Positions 19,074-27,212 of a stretch of DNA of 64,000 nt are shown here, in pieces. The translations under genes were made by a program, and so were the position numbers. This stretch comes from Calothrix sp. NIES-3974 (GTDB lineage: Bacteria; Cyanobacteriota; Cyanobacteriia; Cyanobacteriales; Nostocaceae). Location: contig NZ_AP018254.1 in assembly GCF_002368395.1 (NCBI RefSeq), positions 2,976,001-3,040,000 of the forward strand, written 5' to 3'. Every line of letters begins with the position of its first letter. Position 1 is the stretch's first letter. The notes below the pieces were generated by a model, which was not told the origin of the DNA, made no database searches, and saw nothing but the letters and a program-made list of their open reading frames with translations.

Positions 19074-19967
19074 ATGGGATTAACGCAGAACTACAAATTA
19101 AACCTCATCCAATGGTATCCCGGTCACATTGCCAAAGCTGAAAAAGCATTACAGGAAAATCTCAAAAAGGTTGATGTTGTTTTGGAAGTGCGGGATGCAC
19201 GCATACCCATAACCACCCATCATCCCCATGTTCCTGAATGGGTAGGTAATAAACCGCGCATTTTGGTGATTAATCGCTTCGATATGGTTTTACCTGTCGT
19301 GCGTCAAGCTTGGGAAAAATGGTTTCAAAGTCATGATGAAGTGCCCTATTTTACCAATGCCCAACAGGGTCAAGGGGTGAATGCTGTTGCTAAAGCCGCT
19401 CAAGAAGCGGGAGTATCCCTAAATGAACGGAGAAAGTCGCGGGGGATGTTACCCCGTCCCATCCGTGCGGTGGTGATTGGTTTTCCGAATGTGGGGAAAT
19501 CGGCTTTAATCAATCGACTTTTAAATCGACGGGTGGTTGAAAGTGCTGCTCGTCCAGGTGTCACCCGACAATTACGCTGGGTACGTATATCTGACCAATT
19601 GGATTTACTGGATGCACCGGGAGTTATTCCCGCGAAGCTAGAAGACCAAGAAGCTGCTCTCAAGTTGGCTATTTGTGATGATATTGGTGAAGCTTCCTAT
19701 GATAAACAGTTAATCGCAGCTGGATTAGTAGATATTATTACCTATCTGGAAGCCACTAACCCGGAATACCTACCGAAACAACCATTGCGATCGCGCTACG
19801 AATTAGAACCTGGTAATCTGACTGGGGACGAATATCTCCACGCTTTAGCTGATCACAAGTATAACGGCGATGTGGAACGGGCTGCCAGACAGTTACTAAC
19901 AGATTACCGTAAGGGCATGTTAGGTTCAATCCCTCTCGAACTACCCGTTCAATTCGCGGGAAATTAA
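19074..19967 (+). CDS. ylqF: Ribosome biogenesis GTPase YlqF/RbgA
   Basis: This 297-residue circularly permuted GTPase acts late in 50S subunit assembly. Motif order is permuted as expected: G4 (INRFD, about residue 67, Arg instead of the usual Lys of NKxD), then G1 (GFPNVGKS, about 136), a G2-like ARPGVTR, and G3 (DAPG, about 182). The N-terminal NLIQWYPGHIAKAEK block and the C-terminal helical domain ending DYRKGMLGSIPLE are family features. Length is normal. It is monocistronic, preceded by repeat-rich sequence. Confidence 0.93.
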   Translation: MGLTQNYKLNLIQWYPGHIAKAEKALQENLKKVDVVLEVRDARIPITTHHPHVPEWVGNKPRILVINRFDMVLPVVRQAWEKWFQSHDEVPYFTNAQQGQGVNAVAKAAQEAGVSLNERRKSRGMLPRPIRAVVIGFPNVGKSALINRLLNRRVVESAARPGVTRQLRWVRISDQLDLLDAPGVIPAKLEDQEAALKLAICDDIGEASYDKQLIAAGLVDIITYLEATNPEYLPKQPLRSRYELEPGNLTGDEYLHALADHKYNGDVERAARQLLTDYRKGMLGSIPLELPVQFAGN

Positions 19968-20144
19968 CGTGAGTTCGATGAACCTCATCCCCACCCTCTC
20001 AACTCGAAGTAAACTTCGTCCATAATCAAAACTGGAGTTCTTCGTCATTGCAGCGTCAGGAAGCATAATCTCATAATCACGAATAAGAACTATAGTTCTC
20101 AAACTGGATAGGGTTTCACCAAAGATAATCTTCCCTATTTTGTC
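19968..20144. repeat. Convergent spacer with a copy of the GTCATTGC repeat
   Basis: TCGTCCATAATCAAAACTGG, then CGTCATTGC and GGAAGCATAATCTCATAATC, are shared with a segment at about 54684-54745 that lies inside a coding region. They resemble a segment near 59019-59105. No terminator was identified. Confidence 0.55.
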
Positions 20145-21455
20145 CTAATCACGTATTGTAAGACCAAAAATAGCTTTCCAGAGGATTCCTATCAGGATTA
20201 ATCCTAAGCCAATCGACCAAATTCTCTGCTCGACCCAAAAAGCAAGGAAAAAGCAAGCCAATAAACCAATGACAGCAATCCATTTGGGGTAAAGTCTTTG
20301 TGATTCGGGAATCTGTAATGCCGATAAATCTGTAATTCCGTAGTAAATTAATACCGAGAAGGCGCTAAATGACCAAGTGGTTCTGACATCACCAATCAGC
20401 ACTAAACACGCGATCGCCGTACCCATAATCAACACTGCAATATAGGGTGTCGTTCTCGATTTGTTTAAACGAGCAACAAAACTAGGCATATCTTGACGAC
20501 GACCCATTGCCAATAATACCCGTGATAGCCCTAAAATAAGGTTTAACAATACCCCTAATGTGGCTGTGACAGCTCCAACTGCCATGATTAACGGACTTCC
20601 CGGAATATTAAAACTACGTGCAGCGATTTCTAGGGGTGCAACTTGCTCGCTGGTGACTGTACCAAATCTTTCCGCTCCCACTGCACCAATACCGACAAGC
20701 ACCACACTGATGTAGAAAAACATGGTAATCCCCAGGGTAATAATCATAGCTTTCGGGATGGTGCGTCGGGGGTCTTTGACTTCTTCTCCCATTGTGGCTA
20801 TTCGACCGTAACCTGTATATGCCACAAACATGAGTGCGGTAGCTTGTAATATGGCAGCGATGGGATTACTGGTATCATTCTCCCTGGGGAAAAAGGGTGT
20901 GAAGTTATCTAAGCCGGATGATAACACCACGGGTAAACCGGTAATCATAAAAAACAGTAGGGAAAATAGGGTAATAGAAACAATAACGATATTGACGATG
21001 TTGGAGCGTTTAATTCCTGCTAGTACAACTATGGTAAGTATAACTACAATAGTAAAAGCTGTCGGTACTAAGTAATTACCAGTAGATAGACCCAAAAGGT
21101 TCAACAGGTATCCTGCACAACCAAGAGCCGCAGTGGCTGCTGATGCTGATTTAGCCACGAGGAACATCCACCCGGCGGTAAATCCGCACCAGGGATTGAG
21201 ATATTTGTAACCATACTCATAACTTCCACCACTGACAGGATGGCTGGCTGCGAGTTGGGCACTGTTTAATCCGTTACATATTGCTACCAGGGCTGCGATC
21301 GCAACGGCTATAATTACACTTGGTCCGGCGACACCAGCTGCAATCCCAACACTCACGAACACACCCACGCCAACAATCGACCCTAAACCCAGGGTAATCG
21401 CTCCTAACATTCCCAATTGACGCTGGAGTGATTGGGAAGATTTTTGCTGTGTCAT
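20145..21455 (-). CDS. APC-superfamily amino acid permease
   Basis: This 436-residue integral membrane transporter has about 12 hydrophobic helices. It begins with the APC signature (LGMLGAITLGLGSIVGVGVF, helix 1) and continues with SGGSYEYGYKYLNPWCGFTAGW and, in the middle, ALMFVAYTGYGRIATMGEEVKDPRRTIPKA, typical of the amino acid/polyamine/organocation family. The substrate cannot be predicted; cationic amino acid or amino-acid antiport roles are possible. It is monocistronic and convergent with ylqF. Confidence 0.88.
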   Translation of the reverse strand: MTQQKSSQSLQRQLGMLGAITLGLGSIVGVGVFVSVGIAAGVAGPSVIIAVAIAALVAICNGLNSAQLAASHPVSGGSYEYGYKYLNPWCGFTAGWMFLVAKSASAATAALGCAGYLLNLLGLSTGNYLVPTAFTIVVILTIVVLAGIKRSNIVNIVIVSITLFSLLFFMITGLPVVLSSGLDNFTPFFPRENDTSNPIAAILQATALMFVAYTGYGRIATMGEEVKDPRRTIPKAMIITLGITMFFYISVVLVGIGAVGAERFGTVTSEQVAPLEIAARSFNIPGSPLIMAVGAVTATLGVLLNLILGLSRVLLAMGRRQDMPSFVARLNKSRTTPYIAVLIMGTAIACLVLIGDVRTTWSFSAFSVLIYYGITDLSALQIPESQRLYPKWIAVIGLLACFFLAFWVEQRIWSIGLGLILIGILWKAIFGLTIRD

Positions 21456-21510
21456 GCTTTTTGTTAATTTTTTTGGGGCTAACTACTTGGGGCTTGCTGA
21501 AAGATAGTAC

Positions 21511-21705
21511 AAACGCAATGTATCGCGTCTCTATATTTCACAAGGAATTAAGGGGATTTTAGTTGTCAAAAGTGCTTTCCAGATAGGTTATTAGGCTTAA
21601 AAACCTGGCATTTGTAATTTTTTTCGGTTTTGTAAAAAGTGGAACCCGTAGGGTTAAAACTATTCCCTATTCCTGTACAGATGCGACATGTCGCGTCTCT
21701 ACCTA
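21511..21705 (+). repeat. Long dispersed repeat, copy 2, with bordering palindromes
   Basis: A degenerate AACGCAATG/TATCGCGTCT palindrome at 21511-21534 is followed by the same block as at 10237-10440 (CACAAGGAATT, AAAAGTGCTTTCCA, AGGCTTAAAAAC). The copy ends in the palindrome GATGCGACATGTCGCGTCTC at about 21676-21702. It fills the spacer between the permease and purQ. Confidence 0.75.
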
Positions 21706-21711
21706 CATAAT

Positions 21712-22386
21712 CTATACCATTGCCGCTACTTTCTCTAGTAACCCCGCAAACATTTTCAATCCGGCAGTACTTCCCAACATCCGATCTGCGGCTCTTTCTG
21801 GATGGGGCATCATTCCTACCACATTTCCCGTACTATTACAAATTCCGGCAATATTATTTAACGAACCATTGGGATTTTCACCATGATAGCGAAACACCAC
21901 CTGGCCATTTTCTTCCAGCGATCGCAAGGTTTCCCGATCGGCATGGTAACATCCTTCCCCGTGGGCTATCGGTAGGGTGATCACCTCCCCGTTTTCGTAA
22001 GCTTGTGTCCAGGGAGAACGATTATTTTCCACCACCAGAGGAACGCGATCGCAAATGAAATGTAAATCCCGATTGCGAACTAGCACCCCCGGTAACAACT
22101 TCACCTCCGTCAGGATTTGGAAACCATTACAAATTCCCAAAACCAGTTTACCCTGTTGGGCATGGTTCACCACCTGGGCCATCACTGGAGAAAATCGGGC
22201 GATCGCACCACAGCGTAAATAATCCCCAAAACTGAAACCTCCCGGTATAATAACGGCATCCACATCGGTGATATCGGTTTCTTGATGCCAAATCATGCGT
22301 GTTGGTTGCTGGAGGATATCGCGGGTGACATAGGCCACATCGCGATCGCAATTCGAGCCGGGAAAAACTAAAACTCCAAATTTCAT
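21712..22386 (-). CDS. purQ: Phosphoribosylformylglycinamidine synthase, glutaminase subunit
   Basis: This 224-residue class I glutamine amidotransferase subunit supplies ammonia to PurL in the fourth step of purine synthesis. The N-terminus [16 protein letters not shown] is diagnostic for PurQ. The nucleophile Cys is in [10 protein letters not shown] (about residue 86), and the His/Glu of the triad are in MMPHPERA (about 195-197). It is full length. It lies 116 bases downstream of purS on the same strand, so a purS-purQ operon is likely; purL is not in the window. Confidence 0.97.
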   Translation of the reverse strand: MKFGVLVFPGSNCDRDVAYVTRDILQQPTRMIWHQETDITDVDAVIIPGGFSFGDYLRCGAIARFSPVMAQVVNHAQQGKLVLGICNGFQILTEVKLLPGVLVRNRDLHFICDRVPLVVENNRSPWTQAYENGEVITLPIAHGEGCYHADRETLRSLEENGQVVFRYHGENPNGSLNNIAGICNSTGNVVGMMPHPERAADRMLGSTAGLKMFAGLLEKVAAMV

Positions 22387-22502
22387 ACTTTGTCAATGAC
22401 TTGGAAATAAATATTTACTTTTGGCAATTGTACATTTCTCAATACTCCCAACTCCCCACTCCCAAAAAGTTAGAAGGATGTATGAGAAATTCCGGTTAGT
22501 AA

Positions 22503-22787
22503 CTAAATAACTCCCGATTGAGATTCCACCTCAACCAAGTCAAAACTATAATTTTCAATCACGGGATTCGCTAACATTTGATCACAAATAAAATTCAAAT
22601 CTTGACGTACACTAGCTTCATCACTAGAAGAGATAATTAACTCAATATGTTTCCCAATTCGTACTTGACTGACATTACCATAGCCTAACTTTTCCAATCC
22701 CGACCGGACAGCAGTTCCTGCGGGGTCGAGGACAGAAGGACGTAATGTCACCACAATTTTCGCTCGGTAGGTTCTTCGCACGGGCAT
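22503..22787 (-). CDS. purS: Phosphoribosylformylglycinamidine synthase, PurS subunit
   Basis: This 94-residue protein is the third, small subunit of the PurLQS complex, which bridges PurQ and PurL. Family features are the N-terminal Y-x-A-K-I-V-V-T-L-R strand, LDPAGTAVRSGLEKLGY, and the end NPVIENYSFDLVE. Size is typical (80-95). It is the first gene of the purS-purQ pair. Confidence 0.95.
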   Translation of the reverse strand: MPVRRTYRAKIVVTLRPSVLDPAGTAVRSGLEKLGYGNVSQVRIGKHIELIISSSDEASVRQDLNFICDQMLANPVIENYSFDLVEVESQSGVI

Positions 22788-23270
22788 ACTTTGTTCAAAA
22801 TCCTGCTACGCTCATCCTATATCTTTTCGGTAGCAAATTACCAAAAAATCTAGCTGCAATGTCATCATAAAATAAAAAGGTGACTTTATTGAACAAGCAA
22901 CATCTTGAGAAGATGTTGGTCAAGTGTCAAGAAATACCTGATCAACCACTTATTGAAGACAGTCAATAGGCTCAAAGGGCATATTTATCGTTATAAACTG
23001 TACTGTTAAAATAAAATCGACTTTTAAAACATCCTCTGAGAAAGAAATACCAAAATTCCGACCAAAACAGCCCTATGTCAACAAAACAGTATAAATTTGC
23101 ACTAAAATATCTGAATATAATTTAGGACTTATGCAAGTGTCATCAAAATCCTGATTTGTTGTTTGCGCTGACTTTGAGGACTAAAGTCCTCACTAGGAAC
23201 TAAAAATAATATGCCACTTAAGTAAGTCCTGTAATTAATAGTAAAACATCATCAACCAGGATATAGGAAA
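22788..23270. other. Divergent spacer between purS and the Fur-family gene
   Basis: It should contain both promoters. Visible items are a partial TAAAATCGACTTTTAAAACA repeat at about 23006-23037 (shared with about 59424-59452 and, inverted, 35611-35640) and a small hairpin GAGGACTAAAGTCCTC near 23179-23194. No gene is supported. Confidence 0.5.
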
Positions 23271-23660
23271 ATGATCCGTACCCGTAGTCAAGAAAAAATT
23301 TTAAACTTACTTAAAACCCTCAAAGAAGATATATCCGCACAAGATATTTATATTCAACTACGCAACCGCAATCAAAGTATGGGTTTAGCAACGGTATATC
23401 GTTCCCTAGAAGCATTAAAATTAGAAGGGATGGTACAGGTGAGAATCCTTGCCAATGGAGAAGCCGTATATAATCTTACCCAAAAAGACGAACATTACTT
23501 AACATGTTTACGCTGCGGAACTTCCATTCCTATCCCCCAATGTCCTGTCCACAACCTAGAGCAACAGTTGGAAAAATCCCACAAATTCAATATTTTTTAC
23601 CATACCTTAGAGTTTTTCGGTTTGTGTAGCGAATGTCAAGGACTACAAGCCAATGGTTAG
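23271..23660 (+). CDS. Fur-family transcriptional regulator, Zur-like
   Basis: This 129-residue metalloregulator has an N-terminal winged helix (ISAQDIYIQLRNRNQSMGLATVYRSLEALKLEGMVQ). A dimerisation domain with two Cys pairs for structural zinc follows (LTCLRCG at about 79/82 and LCSECQ at about 121/124). The N-terminus MIRTRSQEKILNLLKTLK and the short length resemble cyanobacterial FurB/Zur more than FurA or PerR. A zinc-sensing repressor role is inferred. No palindromic Zur or Fur box was recognised upstream by eye. The ATG follows AGGATATAGGAAA. Confidence 0.85.
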   Translation: MIRTRSQEKILNLLKTLKEDISAQDIYIQLRNRNQSMGLATVYRSLEALKLEGMVQVRILANGEAVYNLTQKDEHYLTCLRCGTSIPIPQCPVHNLEQQLEKSHKFNIFYHTLEFFGLCSECQGLQANG

Positions 23661-23839
23661 TTAAAATCACAAAAATCTCTCACCTATTGCCTTTTGCTGA
23701 CCGCCAATTCCAAGATATACTTTCAAGGTACGTCAACTGAGCTTGTGGTTGAGATAGTTAATACTTAAAGGTCAACTCTCAACTGTCAATCAACCAAAAG
23801 GGAAAGATATCCGTATCCTGTTATCAGTGGAGTAAACCG

Positions 23840-24394
23840 ATGGCATTATTCCGACCACATCGATTATTTTTGTTCAGTATAATTATTTCCCTATTTTTAT
23901 TAATGGGATGTAAAAATGTCGATGATATCAGCGATCGCAGTAGTACCAACTTGAATGATACACCCCAACCCCGATCTCAACCTATGAGTGAACAAACAGA
24001 AGTCAAATCATCGGAAAAACAAGGCATTCAAGGAGAAGTCGTTCAAATCACAGGTGATCAAATGCCAACCATCGGGACAACCAAACAGCGAACTCCCCCC
24101 CAACCAGTCGAAACCACAGTATGGATATTTGCTGATACCATCCCCGCAACATCACCACGAATCCCAATTAGCCAGATTCAATCACAGTTTCAGGTTTTAC
24201 AAAAGGTGAAAACCGATAATCAAGGCAGATTTTTTGTGGAACTACCTCCGGGTAAATATACCCTATTTGCCCAGTATGGTGAAGACCTCTATTTAAATTC
24301 CTTTGCTGGTGATGGTAGCTACTCGACAGTGGAAGTTATGGCAAATCAAACTAGTCGCGTTCGCTTGGTAAACAGTGAAACCGCTACTTTTTAG
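23840..24394 (+). CDS. Predicted lipoprotein with carboxypeptidase-regulatory-like fold
   Basis: This 184-residue protein has a lipoprotein signal peptide (hydrophobic 9-22, lipobox LLMGC with Cys24) and a Ser/Gln-rich linker. A C-terminal beta-sandwich-like segment resembles carboxypeptidase regulatory-like or transthyretin-like domains: IQGEVVQITGDQMPTIG, VETTVWIFADT, VKTDNQGRFFVELPPGKYTLFA. Such domains are usually structural. It probably sits on the periplasmic side of a membrane. No operon partner. Function unknown. Confidence 0.7.
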   Translation: MALFRPHRLFLFSIIISLFLLMGCKNVDDISDRSSTNLNDTPQPRSQPMSEQTEVKSSEKQGIQGEVVQITGDQMPTIGTTKQRTPPQPVETTVWIFADTIPATSPRIPISQIQSQFQVLQKVKTDNQGRFFVELPPGKYTLFAQYGEDLYLNSFAGDGSYSTVEVMANQTSRVRLVNSETATF

Positions 24395-24801
24395 CTGGTA
24401 TACTTTACACGCTGATGTATTTCCCCTTTTTTATGTTGATAGGTCACGGTTGACGGGAGAGACGCAGTAGGTTTTCACAACTTTGCGATCGCGTTACCGG
24501 TAAAACTCTCTTGTTAGTTTTTCCATAACCTGTCCTTCAAACATCAACGATCCAAGCAAAAATTACAATTATTCACCGTCTAGAGGATAAATCTGAAGAA
24601 ATCCTAATTATGTAGCATCCATATCAGTCAGATGCTGATTTTTTGTCTAAGCTTATAAGATAAGGTCAGGATTGATGCATGGATTTCCTAGGTCGTGGTG
24701 GCAAAAAACAGAAAATATCAAAATCTAATTTACCCCTCACGAATATGTAAGTCTCTAAGTAAGAATCAATGCAGTCAAAATCACAATTTACTGAATTCCG
24801 A
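24395..24801. other. Spacer before the candidate small RNA
   Basis: AT-rich spacer with no recognisable gene or repeat family copy. It may contain the 3' end of the lipoprotein transcript, but no clear terminator is seen. Confidence 0.4.
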
Positions 24802-24831
24802 TTGCTTTCTTTAGGGGTATTACTGTATAAT
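24802..24831 (+). promoter_or_regulatory. Sigma-70-type promoter for the candidate small RNA
   Basis: TTGCTT (-35) at 24802-24807 and a perfect TATAAT (-10) at 24826-24831 are separated by 18 bases. This predicts a transcription start near 24838. No long coding region follows. Confidence 0.6.
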
Positions 24832-24837
24832 TAAAGA

Positions 24838-25062
24838 CGAAAGCAGGATTTTTTGACTCCACTAGGTGAAAAAATAAAATCTAGCAGAAAAAAGCCAGAG
24901 GAAAGGTAGATGTCCTGGCACCATAGGGTCTTTCTTTGTGATTCATTTTAACTCTACCACAATAGATGTTAATTCAGACAATAAAAAATTATTGCGAATA
25001 ATTAATATCTGTAACACGACTATATCTCCCACTGGGATATACCCAGTGGGACTTTTAATTTT
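24838..25062 (+). ncRNA. Candidate small non-coding RNA or leader transcript
   Basis: A roughly 225-base plus-strand transcript is predicted between a consensus promoter (24802-24831) and an intrinsic terminator whose T tract lies on the plus strand (25027-25060). The only open frame with a good Shine-Dalgarno site (GAGG, 8 bases before ATG) is 13 codons, 24910-24951, MSWHHRVFLCDSF. No known RNA family was recognised with confidence; 6S RNA was considered because of the size but is not demonstrated. The downstream SDR gene is on the opposite strand, so this is not its leader. Confidence 0.45.
25027..25060 (+). terminator. Rho-independent terminator
   Basis: A perfect 10-bp stem TCCCACTGGG/CCCAGTGGGA with loop ATATA is followed by CTTTTAATTTTTT. 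The T tract is on the plus-strand side only, so it terminates rightward transcription. It may also limit read-through from the leftward SDR gene. Confidence 0.85.
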
Positions 25063-25066
25063 TTCC

Positions 25067-25852
25067 CTACCAAGGTAAATTACTACCATCCCAGGAAAAG
25101 AACTGGCCACTGTTTTCCGGTTTTAAGCCTTGAATTACTGCCATTAATTGACTGACAGTACGTTCAACAGGGAATAGTTTTTCTGGAGGAACATTAGTTT
25201 GAAAAGGTTGGGAAAGACGGGTATCAGTTGTACCGGGGTGGAGGGTGACGACAATACTTTTCGGACAGCTGCGTGCATATTCAATTGCAACATTGCGCAT
25301 CAGCATATTTAAAGCAGCTTTAGAAGCGCGATAACCGTACCATCCACCTAAGAAATTATCACCGATGCTACCAACTTTTGCGGAAATAGTTGCAAATACA
25401 CTACGGTCTTGGTGTTTGAATAGAGGTAATAAATGTTTTGCAAGTAATACCCCACCAATACTATTAACTTGGAAATAACGGGTTAAATTATCAAAGTTGA
25501 GGTGTCGTAAACTTTTTTCGGGTTGGAGATTTTCCTCATGGAGGATTCCCACACAATTAATGGCAAAATGAAGTTTTTGCACCTGATTACGGATACATTG
25601 CATTCCCATTGCAATTTGGTTTTCATCGGTGATATCCATTCGTAAACAGGTGATTTGTTCGGGATTGGTTGCTGCTAAAGTTAATAATTCCCTAGCGGAA
25701 TCATCTTGACGATAGGTGGCGTAAATATGATTAACTGATAATTGGTTGTTTTGATGGGATGTGAGTAAGTATTTGACAAAACCGAGACCAATTCCTTGAC
25801 TTGCACCAATTACACAGGTATTAAAGGGTTTGATTTCGCGAAAAATAGACAT
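25067..25852 (-). CDS. Short-chain dehydrogenase/reductase (C-factor/CsgA-like)
   Basis: This 261-residue NAD(P)-dependent oxidoreductase has a Rossmann fold. It shows the cofactor motif GASQGIG near the N-terminus, an NCVG motif (NAG equivalent), the catalytic region ATISAKVGSI then YGYRASKAAL (Tyr-x-x-x-Lys is YRASK), and PGTTDT. Overall resemblance is to CsgA/C-factor-type SDRs. The substrate is unknown. In-frame ATGs at 25870 and 25888 are alternative starts, but a -10-like ATAATA overlaps the first codons of the longest version, so the ATG at 25852 (MSIFREIKPF) is preferred. Confidence 0.85.
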   Translation of the reverse strand: MSIFREIKPFNTCVIGASQGIGLGFVKYLLTSHQNNQLSVNHIYATYRQDDSARELLTLAATNPEQITCLRMDITDENQIAMGMQCIRNQVQKLHFAINCVGILHEENLQPEKSLRHLNFDNLTRYFQVNSIGGVLLAKHLLPLFKHQDRSVFATISAKVGSIGDNFLGGWYGYRASKAALNMLMRNVAIEYARSCPKSIVVTLHPGTTDTRLSQPFQTNVPPEKLFPVERTVSQLMAVIQGLKPENSGQFFSWDGSNLPW

Positions 25853-25900
25853 TTGTATAGTAGTCGTCATCGAGAATATTATACACACATCTTACAAACT

Positions 25901-25962
25901 GAAAGGCCCTATGAGCGCTACTACATGCCTTTCTTTACTCATTAAAATTAATGGGACAGACC
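25901..25962 (+). repeat. Copy of the GCGCTACTACG dispersed repeat
   Basis: AGCGCTACTACATGCCTTTC, then CATTAAAATTAATG, match the copies at about 7430-7470 and 44697-44742. The copy is in the divergent spacer upstream of the disrupted hydrolase gene. Confidence 0.6.
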
Positions 25963-26265
25963 ACTAATCCCTAACTCCGACAGGAGATTCAAAATTAATT
26001 TTATTTCCATATCACCAGTCAGACATGTCCTACCAAGAAAGCTTTTTTCGCAGTTTTGATCAGACCCAGTTATACTATCAAATGTGGTTGCCGGAAACAC
26101 CTATTCGAGCAATTCTCATTATTGTACATGGTTTAGGTGGACATGGGGGGATGTATGGCAATATTAGTAAGTATCTACTTCCTCATGGTTTTGGTATTTA
26201 TACGATTGATTTACGGGGACACGGTAAATCTCCTGGACAACAGGGTTATACAGCAGATTCGAGGT

Positions 26266-26928
26266 TTATGAGGTACAGTAGCAACAATTAGTAAACCAAT
26301 TTTTTAGATGCTTTGGATCAACTAATGTCAGTGCAATTTTAATTAAACCATCAACTACAGATGCACTTTTAGGAGAAAACTGTTTTAAGAACGCTTTTAA
26401 TTGTGACCACCAATGTTCAATTGGATTAAATTCAGGGGAATAAGGAGATAGATAAAGAACACTTGCTCCTACAGATTCAATCAAAGGCTTAATCTCTTCG
26501 ACTTTATGTGCTGGCAGATTATCCATTACAACGACTGCACCAACCCATAATTGTGGAAGTAAAAAATGCTCTACAAAAACTTTATAAGCTTCTCCATTCA
26601 TTGAGCCATTTAAAGTCATCACAGCTAAGACTTTTTTGAAGCTAATTCCTCCAATTACACTTATTTTTGCACCTCGGTAATATGGTTTAAAATCATAAGC
26701 TCTACTCCCGCGATCGCTTCGAGCATGAGTTCTAGTCAAACCAAGCAAAACACCCATTTCGTCTATAAACACAAGGTTTTCTGGGTCTATGTGTTTTACT
26801 TTCTCCCAATATTCTAATCTCAGTTTTTGGACTCTTTCTGTTTTCGCTTGGCTGCTACGTAAAGTCTTTTTTTTCGAGTTAATTCTTGTTTTTGCAATGC
26901 ACAACACATCACACTTGCACACACCCAA
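26266..26928 (-). CDS. IS630 transposase, catalytic part (frame B)
   Basis: This frame contains the DDE domain: first Asp in LVFIDEMGV, second Asp in VVVMDNLPAHK, and Glu in SPEFNPIEHWW. It overlaps the N-terminal frame by about 110 bases and is offset by -1. The ATG at 26928 lies inside the overlap and is probably not used. More likely it is read by frameshifting at the run of eight A (minus strand) at 26867-26874, giving a fusion of about 315 residues, close to the usual IS630 transposase size. The last residues (about 26266-26290) lie close to the element's end. Confidence 0.88.
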   Translation of the reverse strand: MGVCKCDVLCIAKTRINSKKKTLRSSQAKTERVQKLRLEYWEKVKHIDPENLVFIDEMGVLLGLTRTHARSDRGSRAYDFKPYYRGAKISVIGGISFKKVLAVMTLNGSMNGEAYKVFVEHFLLPQLWVGAVVVMDNLPAHKVEEIKPLIESVGASVLYLSPYSPEFNPIEHWWSQLKAFLKQFSPKSASVVDGLIKIALTLVDPKHLKNWFTNCCYCTS

Positions 26929-27212
26929 ATGTTATATTTTTCTCCAAAATACTCGCAATATTCCAATAAAGTTAAATCCGGGTAACTTTGAACCATTTCT
27001 GCTAATTCGCTACCGTAATCATCTAGCTTACCCTTCATTGCTCCACCTTGCTTTTTGGGTTCTAGATGCCCTTCCAATCTTTTTTGCCTGATTAGCTTCT
27101 GCACATAGCTTTTTGCTATACCAAACTGCACAGCTACTCCTCGAATTGATGTATCACCCTTTTCGTAAGCACTTACTATTTTTTCTCGTAAATCGATTGA
27201 GTAGGGTTTCAT
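26820..27212 (-). CDS. IS630 transposase, DNA-binding part (frame A)
   Basis: This 130-residue N-terminal half starts MKPYSIDLREKIVSAYEKG, the standard IS630 helix-turn-helix beginning. The HTH shows SIRGVAVQFGIAKSYVQKLI. The frame runs through LTRKKRLYVAAKRKQKE, where the slippery A-run lies, and stops at 26820. On its own it would bind the terminal repeats and might act as an inhibitor. Confidence 0.88.
   Translation of the reverse strand: MKPYSIDLREKIVSAYEKGDTSIRGVAVQFGIAKSYVQKLIRQKRLEGHLEPKKQGGAMKGKLDDYGSELAEMVQSYPDLTLLEYCEYFGEKYNIWVCASVMCCALQKQELTRKKRLYVAAKRKQKESKN

Noticed and set aside
22788-23270. Purine riboswitch before purS
   Set aside because: No purine aptamer pattern was found, and these are not known for this gene pair in cyanobacteria.
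24838-25062. Assignment of the candidate RNA as 6S RNA
   Set aside because: Size fits, but I could not show the long hairpin with central bubble by eye, so only a generic candidate is reported.
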